A stretch of 24,734 bases of DNA from Fervidibacter sp032160945 (GTDB lineage Bacteria; Armatimonadota; Fervidibacteria; Fervidibacterales; Fervidibacteraceae), in the NCBI GenBank assembly GCA_032160945.1, contig JAVHTL010000029.1; one strand, 5' to 3'. This document shows, in pieces, positions 6,846 through 14,197 of the stretch; positions within the stretch are counted from its first letter, which is position 1; the number at the start of each line of letters is the position of its first letter. The position numbers were made by a program, and so were the translations under genes. The notes below the pieces were generated by a model. The model made no database searches, was not told where the DNA came from, and saw nothing but the letters and a program-made list of their open reading frames with translations.

Positions 6846-8903
6846 ATGGGAAGGCGAGATTCACATCGTTTCAATCCGACCGTGACTGCCCCTCGCTTGC
6901 TGGCTGGTCGTGATGTTCGTCAGTGGGTTCGCGAATTTCTTGAAGGCATGGGTGAACCTGAGCCTCAACCTTTTACGCCCTCAGATTTTCAACTTGCTGC
7001 CCTTGAAGCGGTTTTGGAACGAGACACGATAGTTGTCGCTCCCACCGGCAGTGGCAAGACTTGGATTGCCGAACAAGCCATTACTCGCTTCCTCACTGAA
7101 GGACGACGCAGTTGGTATACGACGCCACTTAAAGCATTGAGCAACCAAAAATATGACGCCTTCCGTGAACTTTTCGGCGAGCAAAATGTCGGGCTTTTGA
7201 CGGGCGAACGGCGGGAAAACTCGCAGGCGCCAATCATTGTGGCGACAACGGAAGTTTTGCGCAATTTGCTTTATGCTGCTTCGGGTGAAATTACCGCCGA
7301 TTTCATCGTTTTGGACGAAGCCCACTACCTTGCTGACCCCGAGCGAGGCGTAACTTGGGAGGAAGTCATTATCCTTGCGCCGCCAGAAACTCGGTTTTTG
7401 CTACTTTCAGCGACGATCGCCAACGCCGACGAACTTGCGAGTTGGATGAAAGAAGTTCGCGGTCAAGAGCCGGCATTGGTTTGGGTTGACAGCAAGGAGC
7501 GTCCTGTCCCTCTTCGCTACGGCTTCCTTGACAGGTTTGGTCGCCCGCTCCCGCTCAAAATCGTTGACTTACTGCCTCAGAAAGCCTTGAAGCGGCTCAT
7601 ATGGCAAACTGTCAACCCCGTTGATTTGGTTCACCGCTTGCGCGAGCGAAATTTGCTGCCAGCAATCATTTTTCTACCCAGAAGGCGCGATTGCGATGAA
7701 GCGGTCAGAATGTTCCGCAAGTATCGGATGGAGGAGGGGCGCGAAGAGCGAGAAGCGATGTTCGCTCAGTTGGCTGAACAGTTCCCGCGCCTTTGGGAGC
7801 ACCCTTTGGCTCGTCATTTGATTGAGGCAGGCGTAGCACCGCATCACGCTGGTCACTTGACTGCTTGGAAGATTGCGGTTGAGCGAATGTTGAGGGCGGG
7901 TTTGGTGCGAGCGGTTTTTGCAACCACAACTTTGGCTGCTGGTCTTGATGTCCCCGCACGAACTGTTGTTTTGCCAACTTTGAGAGTTCGCGATGAGAAA
8001 GGCGAAAGAACCTTGACCGCACTTGAGTTCCACCAGATGACGGGAAGGGCGGGCAGGCGAGGTAAGGACAAAATCGGGTTCGTGCTCATCATACCGAGGC
8101 ATCCACGAGATTTTGAGCGAGCATATGAATTGGCAGAAAGCGAACCTGAGGATTTGCGTTCTGCCTTCCGCGTCCAATACTACCAAGTGCTCAACCTTTT
8201 GGCGACAATGGGTTACGAAGATGCCTTGACAGTTTTGGACAAAAGTTTCGCTGTCTACCAGATGGCTCGTAGAAGTCATAGGAAGGCGCGAACTATCCGT
8301 CAAGAGTTGCGGACAGAGTTCAAGCGAAGGGCAAGTTTGCTTCAAGAGTTGGGTTACCTTGATGATGACTGGCGTCCGACAATCATCGGCGAGTGGGGAT
8401 TGCTCATTAGGCACGAACGGTCGTTGTTCATCGTTGAGGCAGTTCGGCAAGGCTTAATGGACACGCTCTCGCCTGAAGAACTGGCTGGTTGGGCTGCCGC
8501 TTTCACGACCGAACGATCGCCTCGTTACCCTGTAGCGAGGGTCAACCTTGAACCACTTTGGTGGCTCGTCTACGAGTTAGAAGAACTTGAGGAAAAGCAC
8601 AAACTTGAGCCTTCGCGTTTCTCCGACGAGTTTGAAGGTGAACATTGGAGTGATGCCAACAGACGGGCTGCAGCGGTTTTCAGGTGGGCTGAAGGCAAAT
8701 GGGATTGGCAAATGCTCGTTGAAAGAAGTGGAAGCGACGAGGGGGATTTGCAAAGGCTTATTCTACAGGCTGCCGAAGTTTTGAGGCAGTTGGAGGATTT
8801 GCCACTTCCAGTCGCGACGAGAGCGAAAATTGCTCGCCTGTCACTGCTCCGCGAACCCGTCACCGATGTTTGGCGACCAACGGAGGGGAATTTCGCCGAC
8901 TAA
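6846..8903 (+). CDS. Ski2/Mtr4-like DEAH-box helicase with C-terminal DSHCT-like domain
   Basis: 685 residues, superfamily 2. RecA1 has Walker A APTGSGKT (65-72), TTPLKALSNQK (motif Ia), LDEAH (156-160) and LLSATIAN (186-193). RecA2 has IIFLPRRRDCD, FATTTLAAGLDVP (358-370) and motif VI QMTGRAGRRG (397-406). That QMxGRAGR pattern is typical of the Ski2-like family. Residues from about 540 onward (LSPEELAGWAAAF, then EGDLQRLILQAAEVLRQLEDLP) fit the DSHCT helical domain of Ski2/Mtr4/HelY. The arch insertion of Mtr4 is absent. Eukaryotic relatives unwind RNA for the exosome; bacterial members are poorly characterised, so RNA is the likely substrate but DNA is possible. AGGTGA lies 8 bases before the ATG. 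It is tightly linked to lysA and lies just before the eroded restriction-modification genes, although its base composition matches the core genes. Confidence 0.88.
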   Translation: MGRRDSHRFNPTVTAPRLLAGRDVRQWVREFLEGMGEPEPQPFTPSDFQLAALEAVLERDTIVVAPTGSGKTWIAEQAITRFLTEGRRSWYTTPLKALSNQKYDAFRELFGEQNVGLLTGERRENSQAPIIVATTEVLRNLLYAASGEITADFIVLDEAHYLADPERGVTWEEVIILAPPETRFLLLSATIANADELASWMKEVRGQEPALVWVDSKERPVPLRYGFLDRFGRPLPLKIVDLLPQKALKRLIWQTVNPVDLVHRLRERNLLPAIIFLPRRRDCDEAVRMFRKYRMEEGREEREAMFAQLAEQFPRLWEHPLARHLIEAGVAPHHAGHLTAWKIAVERMLRAGLVRAVFATTTLAAGLDVPARTVVLPTLRVRDEKGERTLTALEFHQMTGRAGRRGKDKIGFVLIIPRHPRDFERAYELAESEPEDLRSAFRVQYYQVLNLLATMGYEDALTVLDKSFAVYQMARRSHRKARTIRQELRTEFKRRASLLQELGYLDDDWRPTIIGEWGLLIRHERSLFIVEAVRQGLMDTLSPEELAGWAAAFTTERSPRYPVARVNLEPLWWLVYELEELEEKHKLEPSRFSDEFEGEHWSDANRRAAAVFRWAEGKWDWQMLVERSGSDEGDLQRLILQAAEVLRQLEDLPLPVATRAKIARLSLLREPVTDVWRPTEGNFAD

Positions 8904-8968
8904 ATAAAATCGGCGCATCGTCAATTGGCTGTTGGGCGGCAAAATTAAATCATGAGGTGTTGGTTGAG

Positions 8969-9214
8969 ATGGAACTAAAAAACAAGCCGAAGGGAGTTTT
9001 AGACGGCAAAACATGGTTACGCTACTCTATTAGCGTTTGGGATGACATTGAAAAAAGTCCTGAGGAAAAGGCGATGCGTCACCCTGCCATGTATCCCTCG
9101 GCACTTGTGGAGCGCTTACTTGATTGCTATCTCTGGCATCAAGGTATCGTGCTTGACCCATTTCTCGGCTCAGGTTCTACACTTGTCGCCAATTGCAAGA
9201 AGGAAAGGTGGTGA
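8969..9214 (+). pseudogene. N-terminal fragment of a site-specific DNA methyltransferase (N4-cytosine/N6-adenine type)
   Basis: 81 residues. The segment LRYSISVWDDI (17-27), HPAMYPSALVERL (38-50) and then motif I VLDPFLGSGSTLVA (61-74) is the characteristic SAM-binding start of an amino-methyltransferase. The reading frame then runs into Trp and a stop a few residues after motif I. The catalytic motif IV ((S/D/N)PP(Y/W)) and the rest of the roughly 250-300-aa domain are absent, and I cannot find them in any frame downstream, where the next gene begins at once. The start chosen is the ATG at 8969 with GAGGTG about 10 bases upstream; an upstream frame extension to 8870 overlaps the helicase. 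As written it cannot methylate DNA. A split enzyme whose other half is elsewhere is a less likely alternative. Confidence 0.72.
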
Positions 9215-9219
9215 CAAGA

Positions 9220-10239
9220 ATGGCTCGTAAATCTAACAGTCGTCGTATGGTTTTTTATCCAATGGTAGGGGGTGCCGAAGGGCAGTTTACTGCCCTCTTG
9301 ACGGTTTTGCGTTTCATAAATGAAAATCGTCCAACGCGATCCGATTTTTTAAATTGGTTCATGAAACGATTTGACACGAGGAAGGAATTCTCTCGCCATG
9401 TTTTGGAAAAAGTTTTGAAAGGTGGCGGTTTGGTTACTTACAGGAAAAAGAGATTGTATTTGACCACAGAAGGCGAACAAATTCTCAATGACGCACAACC
9501 CCATTTTTTATTGGACTGCTTCATGAGGCATTATGCCGGTTTTGAAGAGATGTTTGAGACAATTAAAGGAGAGGCAAAACCGCTGAAAGTCCTTTTTTCT
9601 CAATGGTGGGAAAGAATTTGCCAAAATTATCCTAATGTTACTTCATGGAGCCGACAACATGCACTTTCACAGTTTAATCATCGCCTTAACTGGCTGCGTT
9701 CGTTAGGTTTTGTCGTTTCAGTTGGGGGAGAGTATTTACTTTCTGAGAAAGGTCTGAAAGTCTATGTGGGGCTTCTGAGGCGAAAGGTTACTTCCTCTGA
9801 AGAAGAACGACGAATTTCACATAGTGACCTTGAGGAGAAAATGCGTTTTATTGGCGAATTCTTCCAATTTGAGGTACGCAAAAGACCCAGTGTTAATGAC
9901 ATTTTCCCTCCGGGAGCTTACAGAATGAAGGAAGAGCGACAGTTAGATTGCCTATGGGTGCGCACTATTCATTTCGCTGGTAAGTTGCAGTATCCGATTG
10001 AGATTCAAATCGCTGGAAGCATTGCTGATACGATTGAAAGACTGGAAATGGTCGTTAATTTCATTCAAAAGGCTATTATCATTACTGATCGCGAACAGCA
10101 AGAACGTATTCGTGAAAGACTTAAAGCCAAAAGGTCACCACTCATTGACAAAATTGTTTTTATTGATTTAGACGATATTGATAAAATTGTTGAGGCTGCT
10201 ACAATCATGAAGACATTTGTAGAGAAAATCTTTGGTTAA
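9220..10239 (+). CDS. Putative restriction endonuclease with winged-helix N-terminus
   Basis: 339 residues. Residues about 20-90 and 125-185 each look like a winged-helix unit (RSDFLNWFMKRF with LVTYRKKRLYLTTEGEQIL; then RLNWLRSLGFVVSVGGEYLLSEKGLKVY). The C-terminal part (about 205-330) looks like a PD-(D/E)XK-type nuclease core: D243 (LDCLWV), then E261 and Q263 (PIEIQIAGSIADTIERL), then a helix and the strand KAIIITD. If that reading is right, the usual catalytic Lys is Gln. I recognise the architecture as that of restriction enzymes next to methyltransferases, but cannot name the family. The ATG at 9220 has AGGTGG 8 bases before it, overlapping the last codons of the methyltransferase fragment; a TTG at 9193 is a worse start. 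The gene is A+T-richer than lysA or the helicase, which suggests transfer. Confidence 0.75.
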   Translation: MARKSNSRRMVFYPMVGGAEGQFTALLTVLRFINENRPTRSDFLNWFMKRFDTRKEFSRHVLEKVLKGGGLVTYRKKRLYLTTEGEQILNDAQPHFLLDCFMRHYAGFEEMFETIKGEAKPLKVLFSQWWERICQNYPNVTSWSRQHALSQFNHRLNWLRSLGFVVSVGGEYLLSEKGLKVYVGLLRRKVTSSEEERRISHSDLEEKMRFIGEFFQFEVRKRPSVNDIFPPGAYRMKEERQLDCLWVRTIHFAGKLQYPIEIQIAGSIADTIERLEMVVNFIQKAIIITDREQQERIRERLKAKRSPLIDKIVFIDLDDIDKIVEAATIMKTFVEKIFG

Positions 10240-10260
10240 AATAAAGAGAGGTGGTAGAAG

Positions 10261-10749
10261 ATGTTTACTTCAAAACCACTTGATAAAATTGCAGATTGGC
10301 TTGCAGATTATCTCTCTTGCCGATACCCGAAAGCCAGTGTTATCACCAAGCCAACAATACGCCAAACTGTCGCTAAATTCATAACCCTGAACAACCTATC
10401 ACGCTACTTTCCAGAGAGAGTCCTGTTTCAAGTCTCTGTAGATGTGTGCGGTGTCTCATTTTTAGAATCCACGAATTCGGTTGCTCTGGCAATAGTAAAA
10501 TTTTGCAATAATGCTGTTACTTTAAACGATTGTCTCACTTTTAAAGGATATGCTCAAATTGTTCGTGCTGACCATGCCTTCATTATCTCCCCTAAAGGTT
10601 GGACATTGTCTCTTCAAGAGTTTGTTCGCGATTTTAAACGAATTGACATCCTTGAATATGCGCCGGGTAAGTTGGTTGTTGTAGCAAAATGGGATCTCCT
10701 TAGCAATTCGGTGCGTCCCGGAGATGTTCTACTACACGGAGTATTTTGA
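10261..10749 (+). CDS. Hypothetical protein, possibly degenerate nuclease-like
   Basis: 162 residues, not recognised with confidence. After an N-terminal helical part, residues 55-130 read as alternating strands and helices: VSVDVCGV (58-65), VALAIVKF (74-81), TLNDCLTFKGYAQIVRADHAFIISPKG (87-113) and LEYAPGKLVVVAKWD (131-145). This layout recalls a PD-(D/E)XK fold of the kind that checks a gene-encoded nuclease target (D61 as the first acidic residue). The position expected for the ExK glutamate is Ile78 (IVK), so catalysis is doubtful. It starts 21 bases after the putative restriction enzyme with GAGAGGTGG ahead of the ATG, is equally A+T-rich, and probably belongs to the same transferred unit. 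No signal peptide or membrane segment. Confidence 0.7.
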   Translation: MFTSKPLDKIADWLADYLSCRYPKASVITKPTIRQTVAKFITLNNLSRYFPERVLFQVSVDVCGVSFLESTNSVALAIVKFCNNAVTLNDCLTFKGYAQIVRADHAFIISPKGWTLSLQEFVRDFKRIDILEYAPGKLVVVAKWDLLSNSVRPGDVLLHGVF

Positions 10750-10788
10750 AGCGAAGTGAGTTTCCACCGTCGGATTGGTGAGTTTTCC

Positions 10789-11325
10789 ATGCGCAAGTTG
10801 GTTGCTGAGGAGAGGATTGCTCGGTGGAGACTTTACCGACCTGAAAAGCGTTTCCCCATTGCCGGGGTTTTGGACAACATTCGGAGCGCTTACAATGTTG
10901 GCGCAATGTTCAGGGTCGCCGAATGTGCCTATATTGCTGAATTAGTTTTGTGCGGCATAACCGCTTGCCCACCGCACCGAAAAGTTGAAAAGACTGCTTT
11001 GGGCACAACCCAACTCGTCCCTTGGCGCTACTTCGCTGATACCCTTGAAGCGGTTCAAACGCTCAAAAGTGAAGGTTGGACGGTCGCTGCGTTGGAAATC
11101 ACTGACGAAAGCGTGCCAATACAAACTGTCAAGCGAACCAATTTCCCTTTGGCGCTCATCATCGGCAACGAAGTCACAGGCGTTGATGATAAAGTGCTTG
11201 AGGTTGCTGACATGGTGGTTGAAATCCCGCAATATGGTGAAAAGGAGTCGCTCAATGTCGCAATCGCTTTCGGCATCGCCGTTTACTTGCTCGTTGAAAA
11301 GTTATGGGCATTCGCGGAAACTTAA
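10789..11325 (+). CDS. SpoU/TrmH-family RNA 2'-O-ribose methyltransferase
   Basis: 178 residues, the size of a stand-alone SPOUT domain. The three family motifs are present: motif 1 NIRSAYNVGAMFRVAE (30-45), with the Asn and Arg that organise the active site; motif 2 LALIIGNEVTGVDDKV (121-136); and motif 3 IPQYGEKESLNVAIAFGIAVYLL (146-168), forming the SAM-binding knot. It would methylate a ribose 2'-OH in tRNA or rRNA using SAM; the target cannot be read from the sequence, and no extra RNA-binding domain is present. The ATG at 10789 has GGTGAG 6 bases upstream and is better than the in-frame GTG at 10756. It lies 39 bases after the hypothetical gene and closes the rightward run. Confidence 0.92.
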   Translation: MRKLVAEERIARWRLYRPEKRFPIAGVLDNIRSAYNVGAMFRVAECAYIAELVLCGITACPPHRKVEKTALGTTQLVPWRYFADTLEAVQTLKSEGWTVAALEITDESVPIQTVKRTNFPLALIIGNEVTGVDDKVLEVADMVVEIPQYGEKESLNVAIAFGIAVYLLVEKLWAFAET

Positions 11326-11345
11326 TCGCAAGTTTCTGCTTTTTC
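11317..11345 (+). terminator. Possible rho-independent terminator after the SpoU-type methyltransferase
   Basis: A perfect 7-bp inverted repeat GAAACTT (11317-11323), loop AATCGC, AAGTTTC (11330-11336) is followed by TGCTTTTTC. The stem overlaps the stop codon of the methyltransferase and is A+T-rich, so strength is uncertain. It lies between convergent genes, where a terminator is expected. Confidence 0.42.
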
Positions 11346-12486
11346 ACTTTGAGAGAGCGAAAGTCTTGATTAGCCAACCCAACTCTTCAGCGGTTCGCTT
11401 CAATAGCACCAGAGTGTTTGCCATCGCGTCTTGCTCACTCATTGGTTTGTCGGTGATGGCGAAACAAGCGTCAATGCCCCATTCACGGCATTTTTCCGAA
11501 CCTTCGCCCAACTGACCGACAATTGCGATGACAGGTTTTTTGTATCGCTTCGCGACTTGGGCGACACCGTGAGGGACTTTGCCGAAGCCAGTTTGAAAGT
11601 CAAGTTTGCCCTCACCAGTTATCACCAAATCTGCCTTTTGAACTCGTTCGTCAAGCCTAACTGCCTGAATGACAAGTTCAACCCCACGCTTTAGTTTCGC
11701 TTGACAAAAAGCCATCAACCCCGCTCCCAATCCGCCGGCAGCACCTGCACCGGGGACATGTTCAACATCAACACCTAAGTCACGGCGGATGATGGCAGCG
11801 TAATGGCGCAAATTTTCGTCAAGCAACTTCACCATTTCAGGAGTTGCGCCCTTCTGCGGTCCATAAACCGCCGATGCGCCATTTGGACCTGTTAATGGGT
11901 TGGTCACATCGCAAGCAACGAGGATTTCGGTTTCCCTCAAACGGCTGTCAAGTTCACTGATGTCAATTCTCGCCACTTTCCCGAGTTCACCACCGCCGAA
12001 ACCGATTTCATTTCCGTCTTCATCCAAAAGTTTTGCCCCTAACGCTTGTGCCATCCCTGCACCGCCATCGTTCGTTGCACTGCCGCCGATGCCAACGATA
12101 ACTCGTTTGCAACCCGCATCCAAAGCAGCCTTGATCAGTTCTCCTACGCCATAAGTCGTCGTGAGAAGAGGGTTTCGTTTTTCGGGTGGAACGAGGTGCA
12201 AACCGGCTGCTGCCGCCATCTCAATGACGGCAGTTTCTCCGTCGCCAAGAATTCCGAAGAAAGCGTCAACTGGTTCGCCTAACGGACCCGTCACTCTCTT
12301 TGTGACGATTTTCCCTCCTGTCGCCACCACTAAAGCCTCAACAGTCCCTTCCCCTCCATCAGCCATAGGCACCAAGTCAAATTCGGAATCAGGCAAAGCG
12401 ACTTTTAGTCCATCAGCAATTGCTTGAGCGACTTCTTTTGCCGACGCACTCCCCTTGAAACTGTCGGGCGCAATGACTACTCTCAT
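11344..12486 (-). CDS. glxK: Glycerate 2-kinase (GlxK/GarK family)
   Basis: 380 residues, normal for the family. It phosphorylates D-glycerate with ATP, feeding it into lower glycolysis as 2-phosphoglycerate. Visible signatures: N-terminal VVIAPDSFKGSASA (3-16), MADGGEGTVEAL near residue 44, GVGELIKAALDAG, then the glycine-rich VGIGGSATNDGGAGMAQALG, ACDVTNPLTGPNGASAVYGPQKGA, the GAGAAGGLGAGL loop and LVITGEGKLDFQTGFGK near the C-terminus. The whole set is diagnostic. The ATG at 12486 has GGTGG 5 bases upstream; a GTG nine bases further out (12495) is possible. Convergent with the SpoU-type gene and divergent from the GlmU-like gene. No glyoxylate-pathway partner is in the window. Confidence 0.95.
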   Translation of the reverse strand: MRVVIAPDSFKGSASAKEVAQAIADGLKVALPDSEFDLVPMADGGEGTVEALVVATGGKIVTKRVTGPLGEPVDAFFGILGDGETAVIEMAAAAGLHLVPPEKRNPLLTTTYGVGELIKAALDAGCKRVIVGIGGSATNDGGAGMAQALGAKLLDEDGNEIGFGGGELGKVARIDISELDSRLRETEILVACDVTNPLTGPNGASAVYGPQKGATPEMVKLLDENLRHYAAIIRRDLGVDVEHVPGAGAAGGLGAGLMAFCQAKLKRGVELVIQAVRLDERVQKADLVITGEGKLDFQTGFGKVPHGVAQVAKRYKKPVIAIVGQLGEGSEKCREWGIDACFAITDKPMSEQDAMANTLVLLKRTAEELGWLIKTFALSK

Positions 12487-12550
12487 TTGCACCACCGACG
12501 AAAATTTTGCTGCGTTGATGGGAAGCGCGTTGAGTGTTATGTTTCAAGTG

Positions 12551-12573
12551 TTGACAAACCATGCACGATGGTT
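12551..12573 (+). promoter_or_regulatory. Weak promoter-like site with operator-like inverted repeat in the glxK/GlmU-like divergent spacer
   Basis: A consensus -35-like TTGACA (12551-12556) is followed exactly by a perfect inverted repeat AACCAT-GCACG-ATGGTT (12557-12573). The -10 region (TAGTGA, 12573-12578) is poor. The spacer of about 240 bases separates divergent genes and must hold promoters, but this assignment is tentative. Confidence 0.22.
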
Positions 12574-12730
12574 AGTGAATTCGCGCTGAGGCTTCAACTC
12601 GTGGTCGTTGGTGAAATTTTCTGAGTGCCTGCTTTGGTTGTGAATCTTTGCCCGGCGAGTTCAAGGTAAAGGGCTGGTGATAAAATTCAATTCGGCGTAA
12701 AACCAGACAAAAGAGAAAGGGGGAAGCGTG

Positions 12731-14065
12731 ATGGATGCTGTTGTGATTTTTGAGGATGCAAAGTGGGTCAATTTCAAGCCACTTACTTGGACGCGCCCAG
12801 TTTGTTTGCTCAGGACAGGGATTTTCCCGCTTTGGGAGAAGGTCGTGCAAGCGTGTAAGCGTGCAGGTATGCAGGATTTTGAAGTTCACATTCACACCCG
12901 CAACTACCTTGCCCCCACATTGCGAAATTGCATGAAGGGTAAAGGCGTTTTCATCAACGAACTTGAACGGTTGGAAGGCAAGAGTATTTTGTTCGTCAAC
13001 GGTAGACTCCTCGTAACACCCGAACTTGCCCAACATGCAAGTGCAATTGAGAAGGGTGTCGCTTACACGAAAGGAGACGAATTGGTGGCTGCCTACCTCG
13101 GCGAAGTCGCCGCTGCAACGGTTTTGCCCTCACTTCAAAAAGGTGAACCACTGACTAACAGCGACCTGCAGGCTTTATTGGACGCTGCGACTACAAAGGT
13201 TGAAGTCCCTGAAGCCATTATGCTTCGCTACCCTTGGCAATTAATTGACCACAACGCCGAGTTGATTTCCGCCGAGTTTTCAATGGCGACGGAAGGCAAG
13301 GAAAGCGAAGGCAAGTTAGAGCAGGGTGCGGTCATTTATGGTGGCAATTCATCACAAGTCTACTTGGGCAAAGGCGCAGTTGTCCATCCAACTGTCGTCC
13401 TTGATGTCACCCACGGACCAATTTACATCGGCGACAACACAATTGTCTACCCACCAACCCGCATTGAAGGACCTGCCTACATTGGCAAGGGAACTTGGAT
13501 TGTCGGCGGTAAAATCCGTGAGGGCAGCAACATCGGCGATGTTTGCCGAGTAGGTGGCGAAGTTGAAGAGAGCATCATTCACGGCTACAGCAACAAGTAT
13601 CACGATGGCTTTTTGGGACACGCTTATGTCGGCGAGTGGGTGAACTTGGGTGCTTTGACGACCAACAGTGATTTGAAGGACACTTACGGAAGCGTCCGAG
13701 TTGAAATTGAAGGTGAGGGCAAAGTTGATGCTGGGACTAAAGTCGGTTGCTTCGTCGGCGACCAAGTGAAAACTTCCATCGGAGCGCTCATTTACACTGG
13801 CAAGCGGATCGGCATTTTCAGCCACATTCACGGTGTTGCGACCGATGATGTGCCGAGTTTCACCATTTGGGCAAAAAGCATTGGCGCTCAAGGCGATGCC
13901 GTTGAGTTGTTACTTGACAGTGCAATTGAAATTCACAGGCGGGTCTTGGCACGCAGAAAGATTGAAGCGACACCGGAAGAGGTTGAACTCATCCAAACAC
14001 TGTTTGAACTAACTCGTGAAGAGCGGCAAAAGGCTGGAGTAAGGCAAGGGCGACCGAGTATTTGA
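12731..14065 (+). CDS. GlmU-like bidomain protein (putative sugar nucleotidyltransferase plus left-handed beta-helix acyltransferase)
   Basis: 444 residues. The first half resembles the reduced nucleotidyltransferase domain of the alternative GlmU family described from Bacteroidetes (TIGR03991-like): VVIFEDAKWVNFKPLTWTRPV followed by LRTGIFPLWEK, without the LAAGxGTRM loop of standard GlmU. Residues about 205-375 carry hexapeptide repeats of a left-handed beta helix (VYLGKGAVVHPTVVL, IYIGDNTIV, AYIGKGTWI). They include the family hallmark GHAYVGEWVNLGALTTNSDLK and TYGSVRV. The likely role is synthesis of UDP-GlcNAc or a similar activated amino sugar for the envelope. Whether both activities are present is uncertain. 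The ATG at 12731 follows a GGGGG run 8 bases away; a GTG directly before it is an alternative. Confidence 0.85.
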   Translation: MDAVVIFEDAKWVNFKPLTWTRPVCLLRTGIFPLWEKVVQACKRAGMQDFEVHIHTRNYLAPTLRNCMKGKGVFINELERLEGKSILFVNGRLLVTPELAQHASAIEKGVAYTKGDELVAAYLGEVAAATVLPSLQKGEPLTNSDLQALLDAATTKVEVPEAIMLRYPWQLIDHNAELISAEFSMATEGKESEGKLEQGAVIYGGNSSQVYLGKGAVVHPTVVLDVTHGPIYIGDNTIVYPPTRIEGPAYIGKGTWIVGGKIREGSNIGDVCRVGGEVEESIIHGYSNKYHDGFLGHAYVGEWVNLGALTTNSDLKDTYGSVRVEIEGEGKVDAGTKVGCFVGDQVKTSIGALIYTGKRIGIFSHIHGVATDDVPSFTIWAKSIGAQGDAVELLLDSAIEIHRRVLARRKIEATPEEVELIQTLFELTREERQKAGVRQGRPSI

Positions 14066-14197
14066 CTTGAAGGGACGCTCTAAAAATGAAGCATTGAACT
14101 TGCCCTCCAGTTCTTGGAACTTAACCGCAACTGATGGCGTTTTGATTTAGCGGTGAGGTTCGTCTTTGCACCAAAACACTTTTGGAGGTGAACAGAG

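Noticed and set aside
7674..8450. 258-codon minus-strand frame inside the helicase gene
   Set aside because: Antisense shadow of a conserved coding sequence with all helicase motifs.
9279..9296. Perfect hairpin AGGGCAGT-TT-ACTGCCCT
   Set aside because: It lies within the first codons of the putative restriction gene and reads as ordinary protein; no flanking repeat copy or T-tract.
14066..14197. Possible molybdate-type riboswitch or REP-like copy (a GCCCTCC lies near 14102) ahead of the binding-protein fusion
   Set aside because: No conserved riboswitch core was recognisable and the GCCCTCC block has no matching hairpin partner.
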